From Hyphomonadaceae bacterium (GTDB lineage: Bacteria; Pseudomonadota; Alphaproteobacteria; Caulobacterales; Hyphomonadaceae), in the NCBI GenBank assembly GCA_022760335.1, contig JALEGE010000107.1:1-43870 (forward strand): DNA of 43,870 nt. The letters are read 5' to 3'. The position numbers and the translations under genes are program-made. The notes under the pieces were generated by a model. That model searched no databases. It had not been told where the DNA came from and saw nothing but the letters and a program-made list of their open reading frames with translations. Below, piece by piece: positions 16,614 to 23,908 of this stretch. Within the stretch, counting starts at the first letter, position 1, and every line of letters begins with the position of its first letter.

Positions 16614-17447
16614 CTATGCTGCGGAGTCCACATCCAGAATGCTGGCAAAATTCCCGGCAGCAGAGACAACCAGTCTTGCGCGGTCCGCGCTCAGATTGAA
16701 AACCTGCCATTCAATGCCTGCGGGAATGTGGAACGCATCTTCGACATTCATCTCCTGCCAGATATTGCTCTGCTTGACGCGGACATGAACGCGGCCAAAT
16801 TCGACATAGAGAGAGGTTGGCGCAGACCATGACAACGGGTCACTTCTTTGACCGGCAGAAAGCTCACAGACACCGACGGACAGACTGTCAGTGCTCGCAA
16901 GTGCACGAAGAAGGATAATGTCGGTCTTTCCGAGAAGAATGTTTGCAGCGCTGCGCTCATTTATGACCGCCATATCCTGATAGGCACTGGCGGTTTCGCG
17001 CGGGAAATCAAGCAGCTTTTGCGGATCAAATCCGTGCGGCGCTTGCGGAATTTCACGAGTGTTCGCCCCATCCTGTGAACCGGTGATGGCAATCATTTCA
17101 AGAACGCGCAGTTCGCTGTCGGAAAAATTGTAGCCGAAATGCCATTGCGGGCCGCGCATGAGGATCATGTCACCAGGATTGGCGACGCGCACTTCTCCCG
17201 TCTCAGGATTCTGGATCGTATACTGGCCTTCCAGCACATAGAGGCCTTCAATCGCATTGTAGATCGGGCGGTTTTCTTCAGATGCGCCATAGCGCGCGCC
17301 GGGCGGCATGGTGATCACCAGCGACACCAGTTCCGGATTGAACGAGTAGTAGAGATCGTTGATGTACCCCGCCTTATCGTCTCCCCAAAGAACGGGAATG
17401 ATGTTCTTGCGGGCAACGAAGGCAGGGGAATTTTGGGCGTCAGTCAT
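16614..17447 (-). CDS. Bicupin protein 1 of unknown function
   Basis: This 277-residue protein has two cupin beta-barrels (about residues 55-130 and 185-265). The first holds a cupin motif 2, GDMILMRGPQWHFGYNFSD, with one histidine, but its motif 1 (GLYVLEGQYTIQNPETGEV) lacks the usual HxH. The second barrel has tryptophan where motif 2 normally has histidine (HIPAGIEWQVFNLS). Metal binding is therefore doubtful, at least in domain 2. The MTDAQNSP start at 17447 has AAGGA upstream and overlaps the TetR stop by 8 bases. A paralogue lies at 18904-19746. A sensor, isomerase, lyase or chaperone-like role for a quaternary amine intermediate is possible; I do not assign one. Confidence 0.75.
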   Translation of the reverse strand: MTDAQNSPAFVARKNIIPVLWGDDKAGYINDLYYSFNPELVSLVITMPPGARYGASEENRPIYNAIEGLYVLEGQYTIQNPETGEVRVANPGDMILMRGPQWHFGYNFSDSELRVLEMIAITGSQDGANTREIPQAPHGFDPQKLLDFPRETASAYQDMAVINERSAANILLGKTDIILLRALASTDSLSVGVCELSAGQRSDPLSWSAPTSLYVEFGRVHVRVKQSNIWQEMNVEDAFHIPAGIEWQVFNLSADRARLVVSAAGNFASILDVDSAA

Positions 17448-18063
17448 GGTCGTCCTTTCCGAGTCCGGCGAGTTGTAATTCGATGGCTTCCTGGCAGGCC
17501 TTGATCGCCTTTTTGCGCGTGATGGCTTTCTCAATGGAAAGCTGGATCCAGAAGCCATCAATCAATGCGATCAGCGTGTATCCAGCGAGTACAGGATCAG
17601 CCACGCGGGCGCCGGCCTCATTGGCCTGCTGGTAAAGCGATGCCACTTCCTGGCGGTAGGTCGTGTAGAGCACTTCATGGTTCTTGCGGATATCGTCACA
17701 CGTGGCCGCAGCATGCCAGAAGGCCAGAAAGGCCTTCGCATTGATCTCAGTGAGCACCGAAGACGAGAAGATGGTCGCCGGCATCAGATACAGGCGCTCA
17801 CGAACCGTCAGGCTTGGGTTTGCCAGCTTTCTGACAACGATATCGGAAATGCGATTGCAGAGTCGCTTATGCGCCTGAACCAACAATGTCTCGCGATCAT
17901 TGAAATAGTGCCCGATCAAGCCACGCGACGTCCCGGCCGCATCGGCAATGGTGCGCACCGAAGCCCCCTTGAGACCTTCACGCGCAACGCACTCTATCGC
18001 GCCATTGATCAGCGCATTCAGACGATACTCATTAATCTCGGCATGCGTGTTGGGTCGGGCCAT
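17440..18063 (-). CDS. BetI-like TetR-family repressor
   Basis: This 207-residue regulator resembles BetI, the choline-responsive repressor of bet genes. The helix-turn-helix contains TIADAAGTSRGLIGHYFNDRE. The C-terminal domain has the BetI-type marks AFLAFWHAAATC and LIALIDGFWIQLS. I chose the MARPNTHAE start at 18063, with GGAG nine bases upstream, over an upstream ATG. It lies inside the leftward operon between the SDR and cupin genes. The paired TTGAC-GTCAA palindromes in the divergent promoter (19814-19827 and 19943-19956) are the obvious operators. Sequence similarity to BetI is clear, but the ligand could be another quaternary amine. Confidence 0.85.
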   Translation of the reverse strand: MARPNTHAEINEYRLNALINGAIECVAREGLKGASVRTIADAAGTSRGLIGHYFNDRETLLVQAHKRLCNRISDIVVRKLANPSLTVRERLYLMPATIFSSSVLTEINAKAFLAFWHAAATCDDIRKNHEVLYTTYRQEVASLYQQANEAGARVADPVLAGYTLIALIDGFWIQLSIEKAITRKKAIKACQEAIELQLAGLGKDDHD

Positions 18064-18101
18064 CGTGTCAAACTCCGCGTGTAATTGGCAGCGCCAGGAG
18101 G

Positions 18102-18872
18102 CTATTCCAGACACCAGCCTCCATCGACCGGAATAACGTGTCCCGTCACAAAAGATGACGCATCCGAAGCCAGGAAGATTGCCGGGCCGACCAGCTCATC
18201 AGGTTCACCCTTGCGCCGCATAGGCGTGCCCTGAATGACTTGCTCTCGGTATCCGGGGTCATCATAATACGCTTCGGTGCCGCGCATATGGCTGGTCATG
18301 AAGCCCGGGTTGATCGTGTTCACGCGCACACCGCGTGCGGCCCACTCGGTTCCCAAATGGCGCGCAAGGTGATCAACGCCAGCTTTGGCGGCGCCATATG
18401 CCGCGCCCCCCGGAAAGGCCACGATACTGGCCGTGGACGATACAAAGATGATCGATCCCTTGCCCTGTGAAAGCATTTGCCGGCCAGCGATCTGCGCGCA
18501 TGTAAACGCACTGTTCAGATCAATATCGATGACCCGCCGCCATTGATCTTCCGGCACATGCTCAGAGGGTCCGCCCTCACCTATACCGTGAGACACAAGC
18601 AGAATGTCCAGGCGACCATAAGCTTCCACAGTCTTTGCAAACAGTGCTTCGCAGTCTTCTCGCTTCGTCGCCTCGAAGGAAATCCCCATGACCTCGTGTC
18701 CTTCGGAGCGAAGTTCCTCAACCACAACATCAATGTCGCCCTGAGTCCGCCCCGCGATAACAACCTTGGCTCCCGCGCGGGCAAAGCCGGTTGCGATCGC
18801 GCGGCCAAGCCCCCGCCCAGCGCCGGTTACAACGGCGACCTTGTTGACCAGTTCAAATCGATCGAGCGACAT
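18102..18872 (-). CDS. Short-chain dehydrogenase/reductase
   Basis: This classical SDR has 256 residues. The cofactor motif TGAGRGLG is near residue 16, the catalytic serine in VSSTASIVAF near 143, and YGAAK gives the YxxxK near 158. The end, VIPVDGGWCLE, is typical of the family. Real start MSLDRFEL has AGAGG nine bases upstream; the frame's longer start runs into the cupin gene. It follows the second bicupin by 31 bases and precedes the TetR gene by 38, so it is an operon member. It would oxidise an alcohol or reduce a ketone. Together with the bicupins it makes this bet locus larger than the classical betIBA set. Confidence 0.87.
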   Translation of the reverse strand: MSLDRFELVNKVAVVTGAGRGLGRAIATGFARAGAKVVIAGRTQGDIDVVVEELRSEGHEVMGISFEATKREDCEALFAKTVEAYGRLDILLVSHGIGEGGPSEHVPEDQWRRVIDIDLNSAFTCAQIAGRQMLSQGKGSIIFVSSTASIVAFPGGAAYGAAKAGVDHLARHLGTEWAARGVRVNTINPGFMTSHMRGTEAYYDDPGYREQVIQGTPMRRKGEPDELVGPAIFLASDASSFVTGHVIPVDGGWCLE

Positions 18873-18903
18873 TTCATATACCTCTGTTACTTGAAAAAGG
18901 GGG

Positions 18904-19746
18904 TTATGGCGCGGCCGTGAAGCCGGTTGCGATATTGCCAGCCACAGCCAACACAACGGAGCAGCGATCGGCCTTGCCATTGAACAGCTGCCACTCGGTG
19001 TTCGGGGGCAGGGCGAACAGCTCGTCCACCGTCACCTCTGTCCAGACACCGCCATCCGGCACACGGACATGCAAACACCCGGAGGTCACAAAAACCGCCG
19101 CTTCAAAGGGCAGGCGGATCGAATCCGTCCGCTGACCGGGCGCAAGCTCAATCAGAGCCAGCGAGACGCGGTCGTTGCTGGCAAACACATCAAGGCGAAC
19201 TGGGTTTTGCTCGCCGTACAAAACGGCCACAGACTGATCTCGCGCAACAACATCCATGTTGCACGCCCCGCTGTCGCGCGTGCGAGGGAAGTCTTCCAGC
19301 GCAGACGGATCGAACCCTTTCGCAACCTCCGGCCGCACCATATCTGCCGTGCTGTTGTTGAGATCGACAGGCGCGATCGCCTCAAAGATGCGCAACTCAC
19401 GGTCGGAGAAATTGTACCCATAGTGCCATTGAGGACCGCGCAGCAGGATCAGCTCGCCTTCGTCAGCAACCCGAACCTCGCCGGTTTCGGGATTCTGAAT
19501 TGTGTACTGGCCTTCCAGGATGAAAAGCGCCTCATCGGAATCGAAAACGGTGCGGAAGGTATCAGAAGATGTAAAGCGCCCCCCTGGCGCCACGCACGCC
19601 ACAACGATCGCCAGCTCCGGCGTCAGCCGGTAGAAAAGATCATTGGCGAACCCGGCCTGCTCATCTCCCCACAAAAGGGGAGAAACCTCTGATTTCCGGA
19701 TCAGACCGGGCCGTGCCGCCCCCACATTACTATCTTCAGTGTTCAT
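18904..19746 (-). CDS. Bicupin protein 2, paralogue of bicupin 1
   Basis: This 280-residue protein is the first gene of the leftward bet-like operon. It shares long identical stretches with bicupin 1, such as LEGQYTIQNPETGEVRVA, RGPQWHYGYNFSDRELR, and LLWGDEQAGFANDLFY against its VLWGDDKAGYINDLYY. Domain 1 again keeps the single histidine of motif 2 and lacks HxH. Domain 2 again has tryptophan (ALPPNTEWQLFNGK). I chose the ATG at 19746, with GGAAG just upstream. Two paralogues kept in one operon suggest a heteromer or two related substrates. No enzyme family I can name has this exact motif pattern. Confidence 0.75.
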   Translation of the reverse strand: MNTEDSNVGAARPGLIRKSEVSPLLWGDEQAGFANDLFYRLTPELAIVVACVAPGGRFTSSDTFRTVFDSDEALFILEGQYTIQNPETGEVRVADEGELILLRGPQWHYGYNFSDRELRIFEAIAPVDLNNSTADMVRPEVAKGFDPSALEDFPRTRDSGACNMDVVARDQSVAVLYGEQNPVRLDVFASNDRVSLALIELAPGQRTDSIRLPFEAAVFVTSGCLHVRVPDGGVWTEVTVDELFALPPNTEWQLFNGKADRCSVVLAVAGNIATGFTAAP

Positions 19747-19813
19747 TCTTCCATCCCACGCAGCGGGCGCAAGCTGCGCCGAAAATTGCACTGCATTGGA
19801 GGTCACATAATGT

Positions 19814-19827
19814 TTGACAATCGTCAA
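19814..19827. promoter_or_regulatory. Candidate BetI-type operator, left copy
   Basis: TTGACAATCGTCAA is a near-perfect palindrome (one mismatched pair inside) 68 bases before the start of the leftward bicupin operon. An almost identical sequence stands at 19943-19956 on the betA side. The pair is the best candidate binding site for the BetI-like repressor encoded in the operon. Confidence 0.6.
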
Positions 19828-19942
19828 GCAAATATGCGCAAAAAATCTTGCGGCCTCGGCGCCAAGTCAGAGTAACAATATATTTTGTATGATGTTTTTG
19901 AAAAACATGGCTTGGAATGCTTTAGCGCATTCCTCATAAAAC

Positions 19943-19956
19943 TTGACGATCGTCAC
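19943..19956. promoter_or_regulatory. Candidate BetI-type operator, right copy
   Basis: TTGACGATCGTCAC contains the perfect 12-base palindrome TGACGATCGTCA (19944-19955), 55 bases before the betA start. It matches the left copy except at two positions. The first six bases, TTGACG, could also serve as a -35 element for betA, so a bound repressor would block RNA polymerase. Confidence 0.6.
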
Positions 19957-20011
19957 ATATTTTGACATCCGCATTACAGATGATCACCACTATTGAGGCG
20001 AGGAGAGGCAA

Positions 20012-21676
20012 ATGGCAGCTGGGACATCAAGCTCGGGTCGGTTTGATTATGTTGTCGTAGGCGCAGGCTCCGCCGGCGCTACGATTGCGCACCGACTGGC
20101 AGAAGACCCGCACCGCCGCATCCTGTTGCTGGAAGCCGGTCCGCGCGACAACAAGCTGCTTGTGCGCATGCCGGCCGGCGTCGGCGAACTGCATGGCCGG
20201 CGCCTATATGAGTGGGACTATGCGACCGAACCTCAGACGAATCTGAACGGCCGGCGCCTTCCCCAGCCGCGCGGCAAGATCCTTGGCGGCTCATCGTCCA
20301 TCAACGGCATGATCTTCATCCGCGGGCATGCCCTGGATTATGACCGCTGGGAGGCAGAGGGGGCCCACGGATGGTCGTATCAGGACGTTCTTCCCTATTT
20401 CAGGAAACTCGAATCGCACACGGGAAGATTAAGCCCATACCGGGGAACAGACGGACCGGTCGGCACCCTGAAGGGGCCATGCCACAATCCATTATTCGGC
20501 GCCTTTATCCGCGCTGGAGAGCAGGCGGGTTATCCCGTGACCAGCGACGTCAATGGGTATCAGCAGGAAGGCTTTGGCCCCTATGATGCCAATATCAAGG
20601 ATGGATACCGCCACAGCGCATCGCTCGCCTATCTACAGGCGCCACCTGAGAACCTGACAATCGCCACAGAAGCCGATGCCAAATCCCTGATCATCGAAAA
20701 TGGCAGGGCCGTGGGCGTCACTTACACTCAAGCCGGCCAAGAGCGGCAGGCCTATGCCGAAAGTGAAGTTATCGTTTCATCGGGCGCGATTGGCTCTCCC
20801 ATGCTTCTCCTGAGATCCGGGATCGGCCCGGCAGAGGACCTGCACGCGCTTGGCATCCCGGTTGTGGCAGACCTGCCTGGTGTAGGTCAGAACCTGCATG
20901 ATCATCTGGAGATCCAGTTTGATTTCGGCTGCCAACAGCCCATCACCCTCTACCGCGAGTTCCAGCCCCATACCCAGATCATGATTGGCCTGCGCTGGCT
21001 GCTGAACCGAACGGGTCCCTGCGCCCAAAATCATCTGGAGGCTGGCGCCTTCATCAGGAGCCGGCCCGGCATAAGGCACCCCGACATACAATATCATTTC
21101 ATGCCGATGTGCCTGACGGATCCGCGGAAATTCAAGATTACCGAACATGGCTTCCGCGTGCATGTCGGCCCCTTGCGCACCAAGAGCCGCGGCTTTGTGA
21201 AACTGCGCTCTGCCGATCCGGACGCGCGGCCCATTATCGATCCCAATCATATGAGCCATGAGGATGACTGGACCGAAATGCGCGCCTGCTTTGATCATAC
21301 CCGCGAGATTTTCTCGCAGAAGGCGTTTGAGCCCTATATCGGGCGCGAGATCTGGCCTGGCACCAATGTAAGTACGCGCGAAGAGCAGGACGAATATGTC
21401 CGCGCACGCTCTGTCAGCGCGCATCATCTGTGCGGCACCTGCCGGATGGGAAGCGATGAAGAGGCTGTTGTCGACCCGGAATGCCGGGTTCGCGGGATTG
21501 ATGGCCTGCGCGTTGCCGATGCCTCGATCATTCCGAGCATTACGAGTGGAAACCTGCATGCGCCAAGCCTGATGATCGGGGAGAAAGCCGCAGACCATAT
21601 CCGCGGATTTGGCATGGAAGCGCCGCTCCCTCTGCCGCACTACCAGGCTGAGAACTGGCAAACCGCCCAGCGCTGA
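20012..21676 (+). CDS. betA: Choline dehydrogenase-like GMC oxidoreductase
   Basis: This FAD enzyme of 554 residues should oxidise choline to betaine aldehyde, probably feeding electrons to the respiratory chain at the membrane. The FAD motif YVVVGAGSAGATIAHRLAED is at residues 9-28. The GMC signatures GGSSSINGMIFIRGHALDYDR (about 90-110) and SSGAIGSPMLLLRSGIGP (about 253-270) are present. The C-terminal active site has HHLCGTCRMG and SGNLHAPSLMIGEKAAD, close to the E. coli BetA pattern. AGGAGAGG precedes the ATG. It is divergent from the bicupin/SDR/TetR/betB operon and followed after 186 bases by dgcA. Other GMC alcohol dehydrogenases look similar, so choline as substrate is inferred from context. 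Confidence 0.83.
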   Translation: MAAGTSSSGRFDYVVVGAGSAGATIAHRLAEDPHRRILLLEAGPRDNKLLVRMPAGVGELHGRRLYEWDYATEPQTNLNGRRLPQPRGKILGGSSSINGMIFIRGHALDYDRWEAEGAHGWSYQDVLPYFRKLESHTGRLSPYRGTDGPVGTLKGPCHNPLFGAFIRAGEQAGYPVTSDVNGYQQEGFGPYDANIKDGYRHSASLAYLQAPPENLTIATEADAKSLIIENGRAVGVTYTQAGQERQAYAESEVIVSSGAIGSPMLLLRSGIGPAEDLHALGIPVVADLPGVGQNLHDHLEIQFDFGCQQPITLYREFQPHTQIMIGLRWLLNRTGPCAQNHLEAGAFIRSRPGIRHPDIQYHFMPMCLTDPRKFKITEHGFRVHVGPLRTKSRGFVKLRSADPDARPIIDPNHMSHEDDWTEMRACFDHTREIFSQKAFEPYIGREIWPGTNVSTREEQDEYVRARSVSAHHLCGTCRMGSDEEAVVDPECRVRGIDGLRVADASIIPSITSGNLHAPSLMIGEKAADHIRGFGMEAPLPLPHYQAENWQTAQR

Positions 21677-21760
21677 CAATCTGGACTGCCCGCTCTGAGT
21701 CCGGGCGCAAGACTGCTGCGCAATAAGGCATGCAACTCTTGCAGCTGGAAGAGCTGCGCC

Positions 21761-21788
21761 GTCGCAAAACGCGCATCTTCTGTCGCAA
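21761..21788 (+). promoter_or_regulatory. Candidate GbdR operator before dgcA
   Basis: GTCGCAA at 21761-21767 is repeated at 21782-21788, exactly 21 bases on, in direct orientation. Two turns of helix between direct repeats is the usual layout of AraC-family sites. The second copy ends 74 bases before dgcA. The same half-site is found before gbcA and soxB. Confidence 0.6.
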
Positions 21789-21862
21789 TTGCAGAAGAAA
21801 ACTCAAACCGCCCACGGCAGTATTTCCGATAGAGCATTACAGGTGTCAGGGAATACAGGCTT

Positions 21863-23905
21863 ATGGGTTCACCCTACGAAGCATTGCTGCGGCCGCTGAC
21901 GATCAAGGGCCTGACGATCCGCAACAGGATCATGAGTACGTCGCACGCCCCTTCTTATGGCGACGCAGGCCGGCCAAAAGACAGGTATCAGCTCTACCAT
22001 GCCGAGAAGGCAAAAGGGGGCATCGGCCTGACCATGTTTGGCGGCTCGTCATCTGTTTCCCCCGACAGCCCGGCCTCTCCCTGGAACCAGATCTCCGTCG
22101 CTGATGACGGTGTGATCCCCTACTTCCAGGAATTTGCCGCGCGCGTACACGGCCACGGCGCCGCCCTGATGATCCAGCTGACGCATATGGGCCGGCGCAC
22201 GCGTTGGGACACGGAGAACTGGCTGCCAACCGTGTCCCCATCCCCCGTGAGAGAGCCCGCAAGCCGCTCCATCCCAAAACAGCTGGAGCGCTGGGACATG
22301 GAGCGCATCATCGCAGACTATGTTTCTGCCGTGCGCCGTTGCCGCGAAGGCGGTCTTGATGGCTGCGAGATTTCCGCCGCCCATGGCCACTTGCTGGACC
22401 AGTTCTGGAGTCCATCCGTCAATCGCCGGACAGATGAATATGGCGGCAGCCTGGAAAATCGCATGCGGTTTGGCATGGAGGTCTTCGAGGCGATCCGCCG
22501 GGATGTCGGCGAGGATTATATCGTCGGCATTCGCATGTCAGCCGACGAGCTGATTGATGACGGCCTTTCCTTTGAGGACTGCCTGACCATCGCCAAAACA
22601 CTGTCACAAGCCGGGCTTGTGGATTTCGTAGACCTGCTCGGCGGGCAGGCGCGCGATCATATGGCCCACGCGATCATCTTGCCGAACATGGCCTTTCCGG
22701 TTGCCCCCTTCCTTCCCCTGGTGAGCGCATTCCGGGCCGAGCTTGATGTTCCTGTGTTCCATGCCCAGCGGATCATGGATCTGGCAACGGCCAGCAGGGC
22801 GGTCGCCGATGGGCATGTCGACATGGTCGCCATGACGCGCGCGCATATTGCCGATCCCCATATCGTCAACAAGCTGATGGCCGACAAGGCCGATGATATC
22901 CGGCAATGCGTGGGTGCGGGCTACTGCATCGACCGGATCTATGCCGGCAAGGATGCGCTGTGCATCCAGAACGCCTCGACGGGCCGGGAGGCGACACTCC
23001 CACATGATGTCGCCAGGGCAGACACACATTTGAAGACCGTCGTCATTGGCGCGGGTCCTGCCGGGCTTGAGGCCGCGCGCGTTCTGGCCCTGCGCGGCCA
23101 CGAGGTTGTGCTGATCGAGCGGGAGGCTCTGGCGGGCGGACAGTTGCTTACCGCGTCAAAGGCAACCTGGCGCGAAGCGCTCACCGGCATCACGCGCTGG
23201 CTCGTGCAACAGGTACAGAAGCTGGGTGTGGACCTGCGTCTCGGCACGGAGGCGACCGTCGAGACCATTCTCGCCGAGGCGCCCGATATCGTTGTGGTTG
23301 CAACGGGCGGATATCCTTCCGATGGATGGATAAAGGGGGCCGAACTCGCCCAGAATACCTGGGAGATCCTCAATGGCAGCGTGGAGCCTGCTGAGACCGT
23401 CCTGATCTATGACGGGCTTGGTCAGCACCAGGCCGTCTCCTGCGCTGAAGTGATGGCCAAACGGGGCGCGAAAGTGGAGCTTGTCACGCTGGACCGCGCT
23501 GTGGGGGAGGAAGTTGGCGGCACCAATTTTCCGGTGCATCTGCGCGAGCTCTATCGGCTCGATGTGATCATGACGCCAAACCTCACGCTCACCGAGATCT
23601 ATGGAGAAGGCAATAAGCGCGTTGCCGTGCTGCGAAACGATTACACGCTTGAGGAAGAAGAGCGCCTGGTTGACCAGATCGTCCTCGAATTTGGCACCCT
23701 GCCAAATGACGCGCTCTATTTCGCGCTGCGCGAGCAATCGGCCAACAAAGGCAAGCTCGATCTTGAGGCTCTAATTGATGGCCGGCCTCAGATGGCGTCC
23801 AGCACGGAAGGCCAGTTTGCGCTGTATCGCATCGGGGATGCGGTCGCCGGGCGCAATGTCCATGCGGCAATCTATGACGCCAAACGCCTTTGCCGGGTCC
23901 TTTGA
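21863..23905 (+). CDS. dgcA: Dimethylglycine dehydrogenase subunit A (DgcA type)
   Basis: This 680-residue flavoprotein demethylates N,N-dimethylglycine to sarcosine. Residues 1-340 form an old-yellow-enzyme TIM barrel for FMN (AALMIQLTHMGRRT; SAAHGHLLDQFWSPSVNRRTDEYGG). A cysteine-rich link (CVGAGYC and a later C near residues 352-372) resembles the 4Fe-4S site of trimethylamine dehydrogenase. The rest is an FAD/NAD-type domain (VVIGAGPAGLEAARVLALRGHEVVLIERE near 393). The architecture matches DgcA of Pseudomonas and Sinorhizobium. It heads the operon dgcA-dgcB-etfA-etfB, and dgcB begins three bases after its stop. Electrons probably pass to DgcB and the dedicated EtfAB. Confidence 0.92.
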   Translation: MGSPYEALLRPLTIKGLTIRNRIMSTSHAPSYGDAGRPKDRYQLYHAEKAKGGIGLTMFGGSSSVSPDSPASPWNQISVADDGVIPYFQEFAARVHGHGAALMIQLTHMGRRTRWDTENWLPTVSPSPVREPASRSIPKQLERWDMERIIADYVSAVRRCREGGLDGCEISAAHGHLLDQFWSPSVNRRTDEYGGSLENRMRFGMEVFEAIRRDVGEDYIVGIRMSADELIDDGLSFEDCLTIAKTLSQAGLVDFVDLLGGQARDHMAHAIILPNMAFPVAPFLPLVSAFRAELDVPVFHAQRIMDLATASRAVADGHVDMVAMTRAHIADPHIVNKLMADKADDIRQCVGAGYCIDRIYAGKDALCIQNASTGREATLPHDVARADTHLKTVVIGAGPAGLEAARVLALRGHEVVLIEREALAGGQLLTASKATWREALTGITRWLVQQVQKLGVDLRLGTEATVETILAEAPDIVVVATGGYPSDGWIKGAELAQNTWEILNGSVEPAETVLIYDGLGQHQAVSCAEVMAKRGAKVELVTLDRAVGEEVGGTNFPVHLRELYRLDVIMTPNLTLTEIYGEGNKRVAVLRNDYTLEEEERLVDQIVLEFGTLPNDALYFALREQSANKGKLDLEALIDGRPQMASSTEGQFALYRIGDAVAGRNVHAAIYDAKRLCRVL

Positions 23906-23908
23906 CAT

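Noticed and set aside
16614-19746. Bicupins as DMSP lyases or 3-hydroxyanthranilate dioxygenase
   Set aside because: Those cupin enzymes need histidine-rich motif 1 metal sites, which both proteins lack, and no companion genes of those pathways are present.
20777-21679. Minus-strand open frame of 300 codons over betA
   Set aside because: The GMC signatures of BetA lie on the plus strand in the same stretch; the antisense translation is not protein-like.
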